Origin: an uncultured Collinsella sp.
Lineage (GTDB): Bacteria > Actinomycetota > Coriobacteriia > Coriobacteriales > Coriobacteriaceae
DNA length: 8,749 bases
Assembly: GCA_902493145.1 (NCBI GenBank)
Contig: CABUOA010000056.1
Location: forward strand, 1 to 8,749
Direction of reading: 5' to 3'
Position numbers and translations under genes: made by a program. Of the stretch, positions 1 to 6,933 are shown piece by piece; the stretch's first letter is position 1; each line of letters opens with the position of its first letter. The notes below the pieces were generated by a model, which was given only the letters and a program-made list of their open reading frames with translations, searched no databases and was not told where the DNA came from.

Positions 1-545
1 GCATCCATCATCTCGGAGTTGACGGAGTCGTCGGCAGACCACTCGCCGTCGTCGTTGCAGGTGTACTTGAAGATAACCGTGGTCTTCCTGGGCTCGGTGG
101 CCTTGGTCACATCGACCATAACCTGACCGGCCATCTTGTACAGCTCGTCATCGGAAGGAACCGTGTCAAGCGCAGCGACCTTCTCCTGATACTGGGTGGA
201 GAAGTCCTCGACGATCTTGTTCATAGACTTGCATGTGATAGAGACCTCGGCGGTCGCGACACCCTTGTCCTCGTCGACCGTCACGTCGCCGATCTTGTAG
301 TCAAAGCCCTCGAGATAGGTCTTGGCATACTCCTTGGGATCGATACCCAGCTGCTCGAACTCGTCGCCCGAAGCCTCCTCCAGACCAGAGAGGAAGTCGT
401 CGCCACCGTTTTTGACCTCGTCAAACTGCGTCGTAAGATCCTCGGTGATGAGCTCCTCAACCGAAGGACCTCCACAGCCGGAAAGCACGACCACGCATGC
501 AACCAAGACGGCCATGAGGGGCGCAAGCAGCAGCTTCTTTTTCAT
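1..545 (-). CDS. Putative secreted lipoprotein, 3' end beyond the left edge
   Basis: The first 181 codons are visible; the gene continues past base 1. The N-terminus is a lipoprotein signal peptide: MKKK, a hydrophobic stretch (residues 5-22), then the lipobox LSGC with Cys24 as the expected lipidated residue, so the mature protein should sit on the outer face of the membrane. The mature part is acidic and soluble-looking, with no further membrane segment. It contains an alternating stretch around residues 82-105 (FDYKIGDVTV, then VATAEVSITC) that suggests a beta-rich domain of the small lipoprotein type common in Actinobacteria. I do not recognise a specific family and assign no function. 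The start is supported by a GGGAGGA Shine-Dalgarno 5 nt upstream of the ATG. It follows the EIIA gene in the same direction, but a terminator and a 236-nt gap separate them, so it is probably a separate unit. Confidence 0.85.
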   Translation of the reverse strand, partial: MKKKLLLAPLMAVLVACVVVLSGCGGPSVEELITEDLTTQFDEVKNGGDDFLSGLEEASGDEFEQLGIDPKEYAKTYLEGFDYKIGDVTVDEDKGVATAEVSITCKSMNKIVEDFSTQYQEKVAALDTVPSDDELYKMAGQVMVDVTKATEPRKTTVIFKYTCNDDGEWSADDSVNSEMMD

Positions 546-610
546 GTTGTTCCTCCCAATGAGCGGCACCGCGCTTCCCGGACGCGGCGCACGTTGTAAT
601 AAGTAAGCCC

Positions 611-640
611 ATACTATCCACTTATGAACGCCCTCGGCAA
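611..640 (-). promoter_or_regulatory. Candidate promoter of the lipoprotein gene
   Basis: On the minus strand, a TTGCCG -35 (635-640) and a TAGTAT -10 (611-616) are separated by 18 nt, about 65 nt upstream of the lipoprotein start and downstream of the EIIA terminator. The match to sigma-70 consensus is moderate and was found by eye only. Confidence 0.35.
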
Positions 641-726
641 CGCGAAGGCGCGGTCGGTTCGTTTTAGCGTCCGAACGGTTTGCAAGCCCGCCCAACGTGC
701 AATAAAACGCTTCCCCGCGGTGCAAT

Positions 727-755
727 AAAAAAGGTGGCCGGAAAACCCGACCACC
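727..755 (-). terminator. Rho-independent terminator of the EIIA gene
   Basis: Read on the minus strand, GGTGGTCGG (755-747) pairs with CCGGCCACC (741-733) across a 5-nt loop. This gives a 9-bp GC-rich stem with one U-G wobble, followed at once by six Ts (732-727). It begins about 27 nt past the EIIA stop codon, so it should end the EIIA transcript and insulate the lipoprotein gene. Confidence 0.88.
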
Positions 756-781
756 CTTGCACATCCTTTGGATGCCGCAGT

Positions 782-1318
782 TTACTTGCGGACGACCTTA
801 ACGATGGCGTCACCGGCGGCGACAGCGGAGTCGGCCTCGACGGCGAGTTCGACATCGGCAAACTCGGCGGTGTTGGACACGGCCACGACGACGCAGTCCT
901 TGTAACCGGCAGCGGCGATCTTGGCGCGGTCGATCTTGAGTATGGGCTGGCCAGCCTTCACAACGTCGTCGGCCTTGACGAAGCCCTCGAAGCCATCACC
1001 GTTCATGTTGACGGTATCGACGCCAACATGCACCAGAACCTCGATGCCGCTATCGGACTGCAGACCCACGGCGTGGCCCATGGTGACGGTCACCTTGCCG
1101 TCGCAGGGAGCGTAGACCAGATCGTCCTCGGGCCACACGGCGCAGCCCTTGCCCAGGACCTCGCCGCCAAAGACGGGATCGGGCACGTCGGCCATCTTGA
1201 TGACCTTGCCCTTGACGGGCGAGCACAGCACGTCGGCGCCGGCAGAAGCAGAGATGGAGGACGGAGCAGCGGCAGCCGCGGGCTCAGCCTTCTTCTTGAA
1301 CATGTCAAACAGACCCAT
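782..1318 (-). CDS. PTS EIIA component, glucose/beta-glucoside (Crr-like) family
   Basis: A 178-residue stand-alone EIIA domain. In the phosphoenolpyruvate-sugar phosphotransferase system this cytoplasmic protein takes phosphate from HPr-His-P and hands it to an EIIB domain of a sugar permease. The family is recognised from VLCSPVKGKVI (30-40), GHAVGLQSDSG (81-91) with His82, and VLVHVGVDTV (94-103) with His97. These are equivalent to the helper His75 and phosphorylated His90 of E. coli EIIA-Glc. The N-terminus MGLFDMFKKK resembles the membrane-binding amphipathic tail of EIIA-Glc and is joined by an Ala/Pro/Ser-rich linker (residues 11-28). The start was chosen at the ATG with a GAGGAG Shine-Dalgarno 7 nt upstream; longer readings in this frame have no such signal. 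It lies 140 nt downstream of the GH1 gene in the same direction, has its own promoter, and is closed by a strong terminator. No EIIBC permease is in the window, so the partner is unknown. It could serve a glucosidic permease or act as a general EIIA-Glc. Confidence 0.93.
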   Translation of the reverse strand: MGLFDMFKKKAEPAAAAAPSSISASAGADVLCSPVKGKVIKMADVPDPVFGGEVLGKGCAVWPEDDLVYAPCDGKVTVTMGHAVGLQSDSGIEVLVHVGVDTVNMNGDGFEGFVKADDVVKAGQPILKIDRAKIAAAGYKDCVVVAVSNTAEFADVELAVEADSAVAAGDAIVKVVRK

Positions 1319-1367
1319 ACGTTTTCTCCTCTTGATTAAGCGCAACGTTATGCGCATGCCTATGGTG

Positions 1368-1396
1368 ATTATAGTGCCAAATGGTTCAAATGCTAA
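1368..1396 (-). promoter_or_regulatory. Strong promoter in front of the EIIA gene
   Basis: On the minus strand, TTAGCA (1391-1396) and a perfect TATAAT (1368-1373) are separated by 17 nt, placing transcription start near 1361 and leaving a leader of about 43 nt. It lies in the gap after the GH1 gene, so EIIA can be made independently of it. A short dyad, GCGCA-6 nt-TGCGC (1340-1355), lies in the leader and could be an operator or hairpin. Confidence 0.65.
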
Positions 1397-1400
1397 GGTG

Positions 1401-1420
1401 GGGACTCGAATCGCGAGCCC
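1401..1420 (-). other. Intercistronic hairpin between the GH1 and EIIA genes
   Basis: On the minus strand GGGCTCG and CGAG-T-CCC fold as a 7-bp stem with one bulged T and a 5-nt loop, about 40 nt after the GH1 stop codon. No T-run follows, so it is not a standard terminator. It could stabilise the 3' end of the upstream message or cause partial termination. Confidence 0.25.
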
Positions 1421-1458
1421 ATCCCAACGCTTTTCCCCGGTGGCACTCATATTGTCGA

Positions 1459-2898
1459 TTAATCCAGGCCCTCGGCACCGTTGGACTTGATGATCTTCTG
1501 GTAGGCGTAGAAGCTGTCCTTGCGGCGGCGCTCGTAGGTACCGGTGCCGTCGTCGTACTTATCGACGTGGATAAAGCCGTAGCGCTTGCGCATCTCGCCG
1601 GTGCCGGCGGAAACCAGGTCGATGGGGCCCCACCAGGTGTAGGCGATCAGGTCGACGCCGTCGGCAATGGCCTCGCCCATGGCCTTGACGTGGCTCTGCA
1701 AGTAGGCGATACGATACGGGTCGTGGATGGAGCCGTCCTCCTCGACCTCATCGTAGGCGCCCATGCCATTCTCGACCACCATCAGCGGAATCTCGTAGCG
1801 GGCGTAAATCTCGTTGAGGGCGATGCGCAGACCCAGCGGATCGATCTGCCAGCCCCAGTCGGTGGACTCCAGATAGGGATTCTTGCCGCCAAAGGTCATG
1901 TTGCCCTCGGTCATCTCGTGATCCTTGTGGGTGCCCACGGTGCCGGACATGTAGTAGCTAAAGGTGTAGAAATCGACCTTGCCGTCGGCGATATCCTGCA
2001 GGTCACCGTCCTCCATCACAAGCTCGACATCGTTCTCGGCCCAGAAGCGCTTGGCATAGAACGGATACTTGCCGCGCACCTGCACGTCGGAGCAGTACCA
2101 GTTCATGGTATTCATCTCCTGCTGCGCGGCGAACACGTCGGCCGGATCGCACGTGGCGGCATAGGAAAGGATGAAGCAGTCCATGTTGCCCATCTTAAAC
2201 TGCGGGTAATGCTCGTGGGCATAGCGCACGACGCGGCCGCTGGCGACAAACTGGTGATGCAGCGCCTGCATACGAGCCTGCGGCGTAGCATGGACCGCCG
2301 AAGCCGGGCCCTCAAAGCCCTGAATCATGCTGGTCTCAAAGAGGTTGCCCATGTCCTGAGTGCCGCAGTTGATCTCGTTGAAGGTGAGCCAGAACTTGAC
2401 CTTGTCCTGATAGCGGTCGAAGACGGTCTGGCAGTACTTCTCAAAGAAGCCGATGAGCTCGCGGCTCGCCCAGCCGTTGTATTTCTCGACCAGGTGATAG
2501 GGCATCTCGTAGTGCGACAGGGTCACGAGCGGCTCGATATTGTGAGCGCGCAGGCAGTCGAAGACGCGGTCGTAAAAGGCGAGGCCGGCCTCGTTGGGCT
2601 CGGCGTCGTCGCCGTTGGGGAAGATGCGGCTCCAAGAGATGGACATGCGGAACATGTTGAAGCCCATCTCGGCGAACAGCGCGATGTCCTCCTCGTAGTG
2701 ATGGTAGAAATCGATGCCGTCATGATTGGGGTAGAAGCGGTTGGGGTCGATGTCGATCGTAATCTGGCGCGGTTCCTTGTAGCTGCCGCCCAAGAAGTGG
2801 TCGTCGACCGACGGACCGCGGCCGTCCACGTTCCAAGCGCCCTCAAACTGATTGGCGGCGGTAGCGCCACCCCAATAGAAACCCTCGGGGAATCCCAT
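1459..2898 (-). CDS. 6-phospho-beta-glucosidase, glycoside hydrolase family 1
   Basis: A 479-residue cytoplasmic GH1 enzyme, the usual length for the family. It hydrolyses 6-phospho-beta-glucosides (for example phosphorylated cellobiose, arbutin or salicin delivered by a PTS) to glucose-6-phosphate and the aglycone or sugar. The GH1 N-terminal signature FYWGGATAANQFEG lies at residues 7-20. The acid/base Glu175 is in TFNEIN and the nucleophile Glu376 in VVENGMG. The phospho-specific loop LVSAGTGEMRKRYGFIHVD (428-446) carries Ser430, Lys438 and Tyr440, matching the phosphate-binding Ser/Lys/Tyr of LacG/BglA-type enzymes and arguing against a plain beta-glucosidase. The start is the ATG before GFPEG, because a GAGGAGGC Shine-Dalgarno ends about 5 nt upstream and the GH1 fold begins at once; the longer in-frame reading adds a Cys/Arg-rich tail without RBS support. 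It lies between the AraC-type regulator and EIIA genes, all in one direction. The substrate is not determined. Confidence 0.95.
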   Translation of the reverse strand: MGFPEGFYWGGATAANQFEGAWNVDGRGPSVDDHFLGGSYKEPRQITIDIDPNRFYPNHDGIDFYHHYEEDIALFAEMGFNMFRMSISWSRIFPNGDDAEPNEAGLAFYDRVFDCLRAHNIEPLVTLSHYEMPYHLVEKYNGWASRELIGFFEKYCQTVFDRYQDKVKFWLTFNEINCGTQDMGNLFETSMIQGFEGPASAVHATPQARMQALHHQFVASGRVVRYAHEHYPQFKMGNMDCFILSYAATCDPADVFAAQQEMNTMNWYCSDVQVRGKYPFYAKRFWAENDVELVMEDGDLQDIADGKVDFYTFSYYMSGTVGTHKDHEMTEGNMTFGGKNPYLESTDWGWQIDPLGLRIALNEIYARYEIPLMVVENGMGAYDEVEEDGSIHDPYRIAYLQSHVKAMGEAIADGVDLIAYTWWGPIDLVSAGTGEMRKRYGFIHVDKYDDGTGTYERRRKDSFYAYQKIIKSNGAEGLD

Positions 2899-3004
2899 AA
2901 GTGCCTCCTCGCTCATGCGTGTTGCTGATGAAACGAGTATGCCGCCGAGTCGCTCCAGGCCAGGGCGAAGGCGCCGATTTGGACACTTCTTTTCGCAGAC
3001 GCGC

Positions 3005-3023
3005 GCTGCAACAGCGCTGCAGC
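3005..3023. promoter_or_regulatory. Perfect 6-bp dyad in the GH1 leader, candidate operator
   Basis: GCTGCA (3005-3010) and TGCAGC (3018-3023) are perfect inverted arms around a 7-nt spacer, about 107 nt upstream of the GH1 start codon. Spacing and symmetry fit a dimeric regulator site or an RNA hairpin. No convincing promoter hexamers were found nearby, so its role is a guess. Confidence 0.3.
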
Positions 3024-3043
3024 TGAAACTTTTTGACACCGAA

Positions 3044-3064
3044 GGAGCGAAGACGATCCGCTCC
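3044..3064 (-). other. Short hairpin just after the AraC-type gene
   Basis: GGAGCG (3044-3049) and CGCTCC (3059-3064) pair across a 9-nt loop immediately past the regulator stop codon. There is no adjacent T-run on either strand, so at best it is a weak terminator. Read-through from the regulator gene into the GH1 gene remains possible. Confidence 0.25.
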
Positions 3065-3068
3065 GCGC

Positions 3069-4061
3069 TTACCGGCGGTATGCCGCGGGGGTGCAGCCAT
3101 ACTTGTCGTGAAACTTACGGTAGAAGAAGCTCATGTTTTCATAGCCCACCGCATGCGCAGCCGCCCCGGCCGTGGCGCCGCCGCGCAGAAGCTCGGCCGC
3201 ACGTACCAGGCGTCGCTCCTGCACAAGCTGCCTAAAGGTCTTGCCCACATGCCGCTTGAGGAGCGCCGTCGCATAATTAGGGCTCAAGCCAAACTCCGCT
3301 GCCATCCCCTCGAGGGAGCATGCAGCGAATTCGCGATCGATATAGCCAAGCATTCCCGTCACCAGGGCAGTGGGCCCCGCCGCGCCGTCCGCCGCGCCGC
3401 GCACCAGCTCGCGCTCGTAGCAATCCATGAGCTCGGCCAAAAACAGCTGAAACAGACGCAAGACGATCTCGGGACCGTTGGGGCTCGGGTCGTACAGCTC
3501 GCAGAGCATCTCCTGCATGTAGCGCCGAATCCGACGGCTCTCGCCGCAGTAAAAACGGACATGCCCCCGATGGTCCGTCTCGCTGTTGAGCGCGTTGAAC
3601 AAAAACCGCGAGACCGCGCTCTCGCGCGAGAGGCTCGACTCGAGACTCCGGCGCAAAAAAGAGCGTGAAACGGTCATGCTTAGCATGATGTCGTCCTCGC
3701 CGAGCGCCGCCACGGCATGAGGGCAAAGGGCGTCGAGCAAAAGCACCTCGTTGCGGCGCAACTCGAGCCTCTCCCCCGCCACCGTCTGCGGGCAGCGCCC
3801 GCGATACACATAGCTCATCTCCACGTAATCATGCACGTGCTCGGGAACTGCATTAAAGCGCGAGTTTTTCCCTATCGTCAGGCCATGCGGCATGCCGGGC
3901 TGGGCATAGGCAAACCCTGGCTGCCCAATCTTGCGCACTGGGCATCCGTCGATTTCGACATGCTCGGTCATAATCGACCAATCAAATGCCATGCCGTCTT
4001 TATAAGTGATCTCACTGGCGCTCAGTTCGCTGAGCCTACGCTCGAGCTCGTCGATCTCCAT
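3069..4061 (-). CDS. AraC/XylS-family transcriptional regulator
   Basis: A 330-residue cytoplasmic DNA-binding protein. The N-terminal half contains a cupin-like sensor around residues 70-135, with a His-rich EHVHDYVEMSYVYRG motif at 74-88 and LRRNEVLLLDALCPH at 101-115, the usual sugar-binding fold of this family. The C-terminal 100 residues are the AraC DNA-binding domain with two helix-turn-helix units. The first is near residues 249-271 (SLEGMAAEFGLSPNYATALLKRH) and the second near 300-318 (AAAHAVGYENMSFFYRKF), closing with the typical GCTPAAYRR. Family regulators of this type usually activate nearby sugar genes. Here the gene lies upstream of the GH1 gene (170-nt gap, same strand) and divergent from the GH106-like hydrolase (114-nt shared region), so either or both are likely targets. 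The start has no strong Shine-Dalgarno. Met24 is an alternative but also lacks one, and the longer form fills the shared region sensibly. Confidence 0.92.
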   Translation of the reverse strand: MEIDELERRLSELSASEITYKDGMAFDWSIMTEHVEIDGCPVRKIGQPGFAYAQPGMPHGLTIGKNSRFNAVPEHVHDYVEMSYVYRGRCPQTVAGERLELRRNEVLLLDALCPHAVAALGEDDIMLSMTVSRSFLRRSLESSLSRESAVSRFLFNALNSETDHRGHVRFYCGESRRIRRYMQEMLCELYDPSPNGPEIVLRLFQLFLAELMDCYERELVRGAADGAAGPTALVTGMLGYIDREFAACSLEGMAAEFGLSPNYATALLKRHVGKTFRQLVQERRLVRAAELLRGGATAGAAAHAVGYENMSFFYRKFHDKYGCTPAAYRR

Positions 4062-4104
4062 GGCTTGCCAATCGTTGATTTGGTCATAGTTCGTCGTGAT
4101 TCAG

Positions 4105-4132
4105 ATATTAGCAGAACGCGCCGACGCGTCCA
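4105..4132 (-). promoter_or_regulatory. Candidate promoter of the AraC-type gene
   Basis: On the minus strand, TGGACG (4127-4132) and TAATAT (4105-4110) are separated by 16 nt, about 44 nt upstream of the regulator start. The -35 matches consensus at 4 of 6 positions and the -10 at 5 of 6. It overlaps the promoter reading the other way, so the two may interfere. Confidence 0.4.
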
Positions 4133-4136
4133 TAAT
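4108..4136 (+). promoter_or_regulatory. Candidate promoter of the GH106-like hydrolase gene
   Basis: TTAGCA (4108-4113) and CATAAT (4131-4136) with a 17-nt spacer put the transcript start near 4143, leaving a short leader with the AAGGAGG site. The -35 hexamer is identical to that of the EIIA promoter at 1368-1396. A weaker alternative is TTGGTC-18 nt-GATATT at 4080-4109. Confidence 0.45.
4116..4129. promoter_or_regulatory. ACGCG-CCGA-CGCGT dyad between the divergent promoters, candidate operator
   Basis: Perfect 5-bp inverted arms around a 4-nt spacer. It lies inside the spacer of the plus-strand promoter and overlaps the spacer and -35 of the minus-strand one. A protein bound here could control both directions. 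The regulator that uses it is not identifiable from sequence; AraC proteins more often use direct repeats, so the RpiR protein is also a candidate. Confidence 0.35.
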
Positions 4137-4175
4137 CTGTGCTATGCAGCAGATCGATCGAGCCAAGGAGGATCC

Positions 4176-6767
4176 ATGACCGCGTACTATCAGCAGGTGC
4201 TCGAGGGCACATACGACAACCACGTGCTTCCGTTTTTGTGGATGAAGGGCGAGAGCCATAAGACCATTGCCGAGTATCTGGAAAAGATTGCCGGCGCCGA
4301 CATCCACGAGGTCTGTCTCGAAAGCCGCCCACACCCCGATTTTTGCGGCGAGGGCTGGTGGCGCGACTTGCGCTTTGTCATTGACGAGTGCAGGCAGCTG
4401 GGCCTTAAGCTCTGGATCTTGGACGACGCGCACTTCCCCACGGGCTTTGCCAACGGCGCCGTCAAGGAGGCCGTGCCCGAGCTCCGCAAGATCGTGCTCA
4501 CGCACCGCACGTTCGACATCGTGGGCCCCACGTCCGCCGCGAGCATCGCGCTCGCCAACATGCTCGACAAAACGGAGCGCTTCTACGGCGTGACATTTAT
4601 GCAGGACGGCAGCCCCGTCGACGTCGCTTACCGAGTAATCGACGATGCAGACGGCAACCCCAGCCGCCTGGTCTTCGATGCACCTGCGGGCCTCACGCAG
4701 GCATGCGTGATGTTCACGAGCGGCAAGACCTCCTACAACGAGGACTACATCAATATGGTCGACCGCGCCTCGGTGGCGCAGCTCATCGATGCTGTCTACG
4801 AGCCGCATTTTGAGCATCTGGGCGATGAGTTTGGCAAGACCATCTTGGGCTTTTTCTCCGATGAGCCCGGATTTGCCAACGAGAAGGGCACCACGGGCCC
4901 CGATGGCATCTCGGACACGCTCATCGGCAAGGCCACCGCGCCCCTACCCTGGTCGGCCGAGCTTGAGCGTCGCCTGCGCGCGGCACTGGGCGAGCGCTAC
5001 CTGGCCGAGCTCCCGCACCTGTGGGACCGCGAGCCGGCCGGCGCGCACGTACGCCACGTCTATATGGACATCGCGAGCACCCTCTATAAGGAGTGCTTCT
5101 GCGACCAGCTCGGAGACTGGTGCCGCGCGCGCGGCGTGCAGTACATCGGCCACGTTATCGAGGACAAGGACTGCCACGCGCGCCTGGGCGTGGGCGCCGG
5201 GCACTACTTCCGCGCCGTGGGCGGTCAGGACATGGCGGGCGTCGACATCGTGATCAACCAGCTGGTACCCGGCATGGACCGCGGCCTTCACAGCTACGGA
5301 CGCGGCGTGTGGGACCTCGAGTTCTATAACTACGTGCTGCCCAAGCTGGGCTCCTCGGCAGCACACCTCGACCCCAAAAAGCAGGGGCGCTGCATGGCCG
5401 AGGTCTTTGGCGCATTTGGATGGCACGAAGGCCTACGCGAGATGAAGTGGATCGCCGATCATTTTTTGGTGCGCGGCGTCAATTGGTTTGTGCCGCATGC
5501 CTTTAGCATGGCCGCCTTCCCCGACTGGGACTGCCCGCCGCATTTCTATGCGCATGGCCAAAACCCCCAGTTTGCACACTTTGGGCAGCTTATGAGCTAC
5601 ATGAACCGTACGGCGAGCCTGCTGAGCGGCGGGCGCGCAACGACCCCGGTGGCGCTTCTCTACCATGCGGACGCCGAGTGGGCAGGCGAGGCGAACTTTA
5701 TGCAGCATGCCGCCTCCGAGCTTATGCGCGCGCAGGTCGACTTTGACATCGTGCCGGCAGAGGCATTTGAGGACGCAGGGCGCTATGCCGTTGAAATTGC
5801 CGCAGACGGTAGCGGCTTTAGCGTGAACGGCCAGGCATACCGCTGCCTGGTGATGCCCGGAGCCGAGTTTGTCGGCGAAGCCGTGCTCGACTTTGCCGCG
5901 CGTGCCGCAGCCGCAGGTGTTGCCGTGTACGCGCTGGATGAGTTGCCGAACAAGCGCTACGACGGTGACACTGCAGGTCGCGAGGGCTTTGCCTCCCTGG
6001 ATGCAGCCGCGGTCGCCGGCATCAAGCTCCTGGCGACCACCGAGCTCGCAGACACACTTGCCAACACCGGCATGCAGACCGTGGTTTGCGCCGAGCCCCA
6101 GCCCTGGCTGCGCGCACTGCGCTACGAGCGGGCGGGCGAGACCTATCTGATGCTCGTCAACGAGCATCCCAAGCAGGGTATCTCCACTCAGATTGCGCTT
6201 GCCGACGGCACACCCGTTGCAGGCGCGCGCCTCGATCTGCTCAACGGCACCGAGCCCGCCGCCTTTGACGGCACGCTCGAGCTGGCTCCCTACGAGAGCT
6301 GCATCGTGGTCCTTGGGGCTACAGGTTCCGTTGCTGTGGCAACCGCCGAAGACGAAGCCACATGCGTCGACGGGCCCTGGGCGGTTGCCTTCTCTGCCCC
6401 TGGCACCGATGCCTTTGGCAAGTCTGTTGAGCTTGCAGACCTGCACGACCTTTCCTCGGCCGAGTTCCCCGGCAAGGCCGGCACATTCCGCTACCAGGCT
6501 TCCTTTGTCCTGGGCGAAGCGGCCACCCGCACCGTCATCGACCTTGGCGAGGTCTTTGAGACCGCAACCGTCACCCTCGACGGCAAATCCCTCGGCACAC
6601 GCATCTGTCCGCCTTACCGCTTTGAGGCCGGCGCGCTTTTGGCCGGTGAGCACGCGCTTACGGTTGACATCATCAACACCCTCGACCACGCCGTCCCCGA
6701 CATGTTCGGCATGACCGAGCCCTCCGATCCCAGCGGCCTCTTGGGGCCCGTACGCGTGCTCGGGTAA
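4176..6767 (+). CDS. GH106-like (alpha-L-rhamnosidase-like) glycoside hydrolase, cytoplasmic
   Basis: An 863-residue multidomain enzyme without signal peptide, so it probably acts on imported oligosaccharides. The N-terminal TIM-barrel begins with FLWMKGES (20-27) and IHEVCLESRPHP (43-54), then LKLWILDDAHFPTGFANG (77-94), the pattern of GH106/GH2-like barrels. Acidic candidates for catalysis are Glu230 in GFFSDEPGF and Glu409 in CMAEVFGAFGW, which match conserved acids of the GH106 type. VRGVNWFVPHAF (432-443) is also typical. A Rossmann-like segment follows (about 490-660), and the C-terminus is a jelly-roll carbohydrate-binding domain (about 733-863) with VIDLGEVFETATVTLDGKSLG (787-807) and a closing SGLLGPVRVLG. 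The start is set by AAGGAGG 4 nt upstream; longer in-frame readings run back into the regulator gene. Substrate could be rhamnosides or other plant or host glycans; family assignment is by motif memory and activity is unproven. Its divergent neighbour is the AraC-type gene; the RpiR gene follows 166 nt downstream. Confidence 0.82.
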   Translation: MTAYYQQVLEGTYDNHVLPFLWMKGESHKTIAEYLEKIAGADIHEVCLESRPHPDFCGEGWWRDLRFVIDECRQLGLKLWILDDAHFPTGFANGAVKEAVPELRKIVLTHRTFDIVGPTSAASIALANMLDKTERFYGVTFMQDGSPVDVAYRVIDDADGNPSRLVFDAPAGLTQACVMFTSGKTSYNEDYINMVDRASVAQLIDAVYEPHFEHLGDEFGKTILGFFSDEPGFANEKGTTGPDGISDTLIGKATAPLPWSAELERRLRAALGERYLAELPHLWDREPAGAHVRHVYMDIASTLYKECFCDQLGDWCRARGVQYIGHVIEDKDCHARLGVGAGHYFRAVGGQDMAGVDIVINQLVPGMDRGLHSYGRGVWDLEFYNYVLPKLGSSAAHLDPKKQGRCMAEVFGAFGWHEGLREMKWIADHFLVRGVNWFVPHAFSMAAFPDWDCPPHFYAHGQNPQFAHFGQLMSYMNRTASLLSGGRATTPVALLYHADAEWAGEANFMQHAASELMRAQVDFDIVPAEAFEDAGRYAVEIAADGSGFSVNGQAYRCLVMPGAEFVGEAVLDFAARAAAAGVAVYALDELPNKRYDGDTAGREGFASLDAAAVAGIKLLATTELADTLANTGMQTVVCAEPQPWLRALRYERAGETYLMLVNEHPKQGISTQIALADGTPVAGARLDLLNGTEPAAFDGTLELAPYESCIVVLGATGSVAVATAEDEATCVDGPWAVAFSAPGTDAFGKSVELADLHDLSSAEFPGKAGTFRYQASFVLGEAATRTVIDLGEVFETATVTLDGKSLGTRICPPYRFEAGALLAGEHALTVDIINTLDHAVPDMFGMTEPSDPSGLLGPVRVLG

Positions 6768-6830
6768 CGCCCCGGGCACAAACGGCCCAACAAGGACAGC
6801 GCCCCTATGTTGAGCCCGCACAGCGTCGAG

Positions 6831-6858
6831 CGGTCCGTCGTTCATAGACCGGCGGACC
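6831..6858. repeat. Inverted repeat upstream of the RpiR gene
   Basis: GGTCCG (6832-6837) pairs with CGGACC (6853-6858). A competing pair, CGGTC (6831-6835) and GACCG (6847-6851), uses overlapping bases. There is no T-run on the plus strand, so it is not an obvious terminator for the hydrolase gene. It could be an operator or a weak hairpin in the 166-nt spacer; the rest of this spacer shows nothing I can support. Confidence 0.25.
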
Positions 6859-6886
6859 AAAACTCCCAGCCAAGCCGAACGTTTTA

Positions 6887-6911
6887 TTTATCGCTATGAT
6901 TGGTTTATCGC
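6887..6911 (+). promoter_or_regulatory. Weak -10 and repeated TTTATCGC before the RpiR gene
   Basis: A TATGAT hexamer (6895-6900) could be a -10 element giving a leader of about 27 nt, but there is no good -35 at the right distance. The 8-mer TTTATCGC occurs twice (6887-6894 and 6904-6911), flanking that hexamer. Such half-sites could be bound by a regulator, possibly the RpiR protein itself. Confidence 0.25.
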
Positions 6912-6933
6912 GACGCAAACGCATAGGAGCCAT

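Noticed and set aside
697..730. GTGCAATAAAA occurring twice, 23 bp apart, before the lipoprotein gene
   Set aside because: One copy is largely the T-tail of the EIIA terminator; an 11-bp match at this A-rich spot is likely chance or a remnant of terminator duplication.
680..1339. Open frame of 219 codons on the plus strand opposite the EIIA gene
   Set aside because: Antisense shadow, Gly/Asp/His-rich, and it overlaps the EIIA terminator and promoter side.
1401..1420. tRNA-like T-arm (GATTCGAGTCC on the minus strand)
   Set aside because: No acceptor stem, anticodon arm or D-arm can be fitted around it; the stretch is also explained by a simple hairpin.
1381..2928. Long open frame of 515 codons on the plus strand opposite the GH1 gene
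   Set aside because: It mirrors the minus-strand GH1 gene, which has all catalytic motifs. Its translation is low-complexity (many Val, Ala, His, Leu), as expected for antisense frames in GC-rich DNA.
6768..6810. Terminator after the GH106-like gene
   Set aside because: Only short GGGC/GCCC pairings without a T-run were found, so no intrinsic terminator can be supported there.
5433..6860. Open frame of 475 codons on the minus strand opposite the GH106-like gene
   Set aside because: Antisense shadow of a gene with clear domain motifs; no family resemblance and no convincing ribosome binding site.
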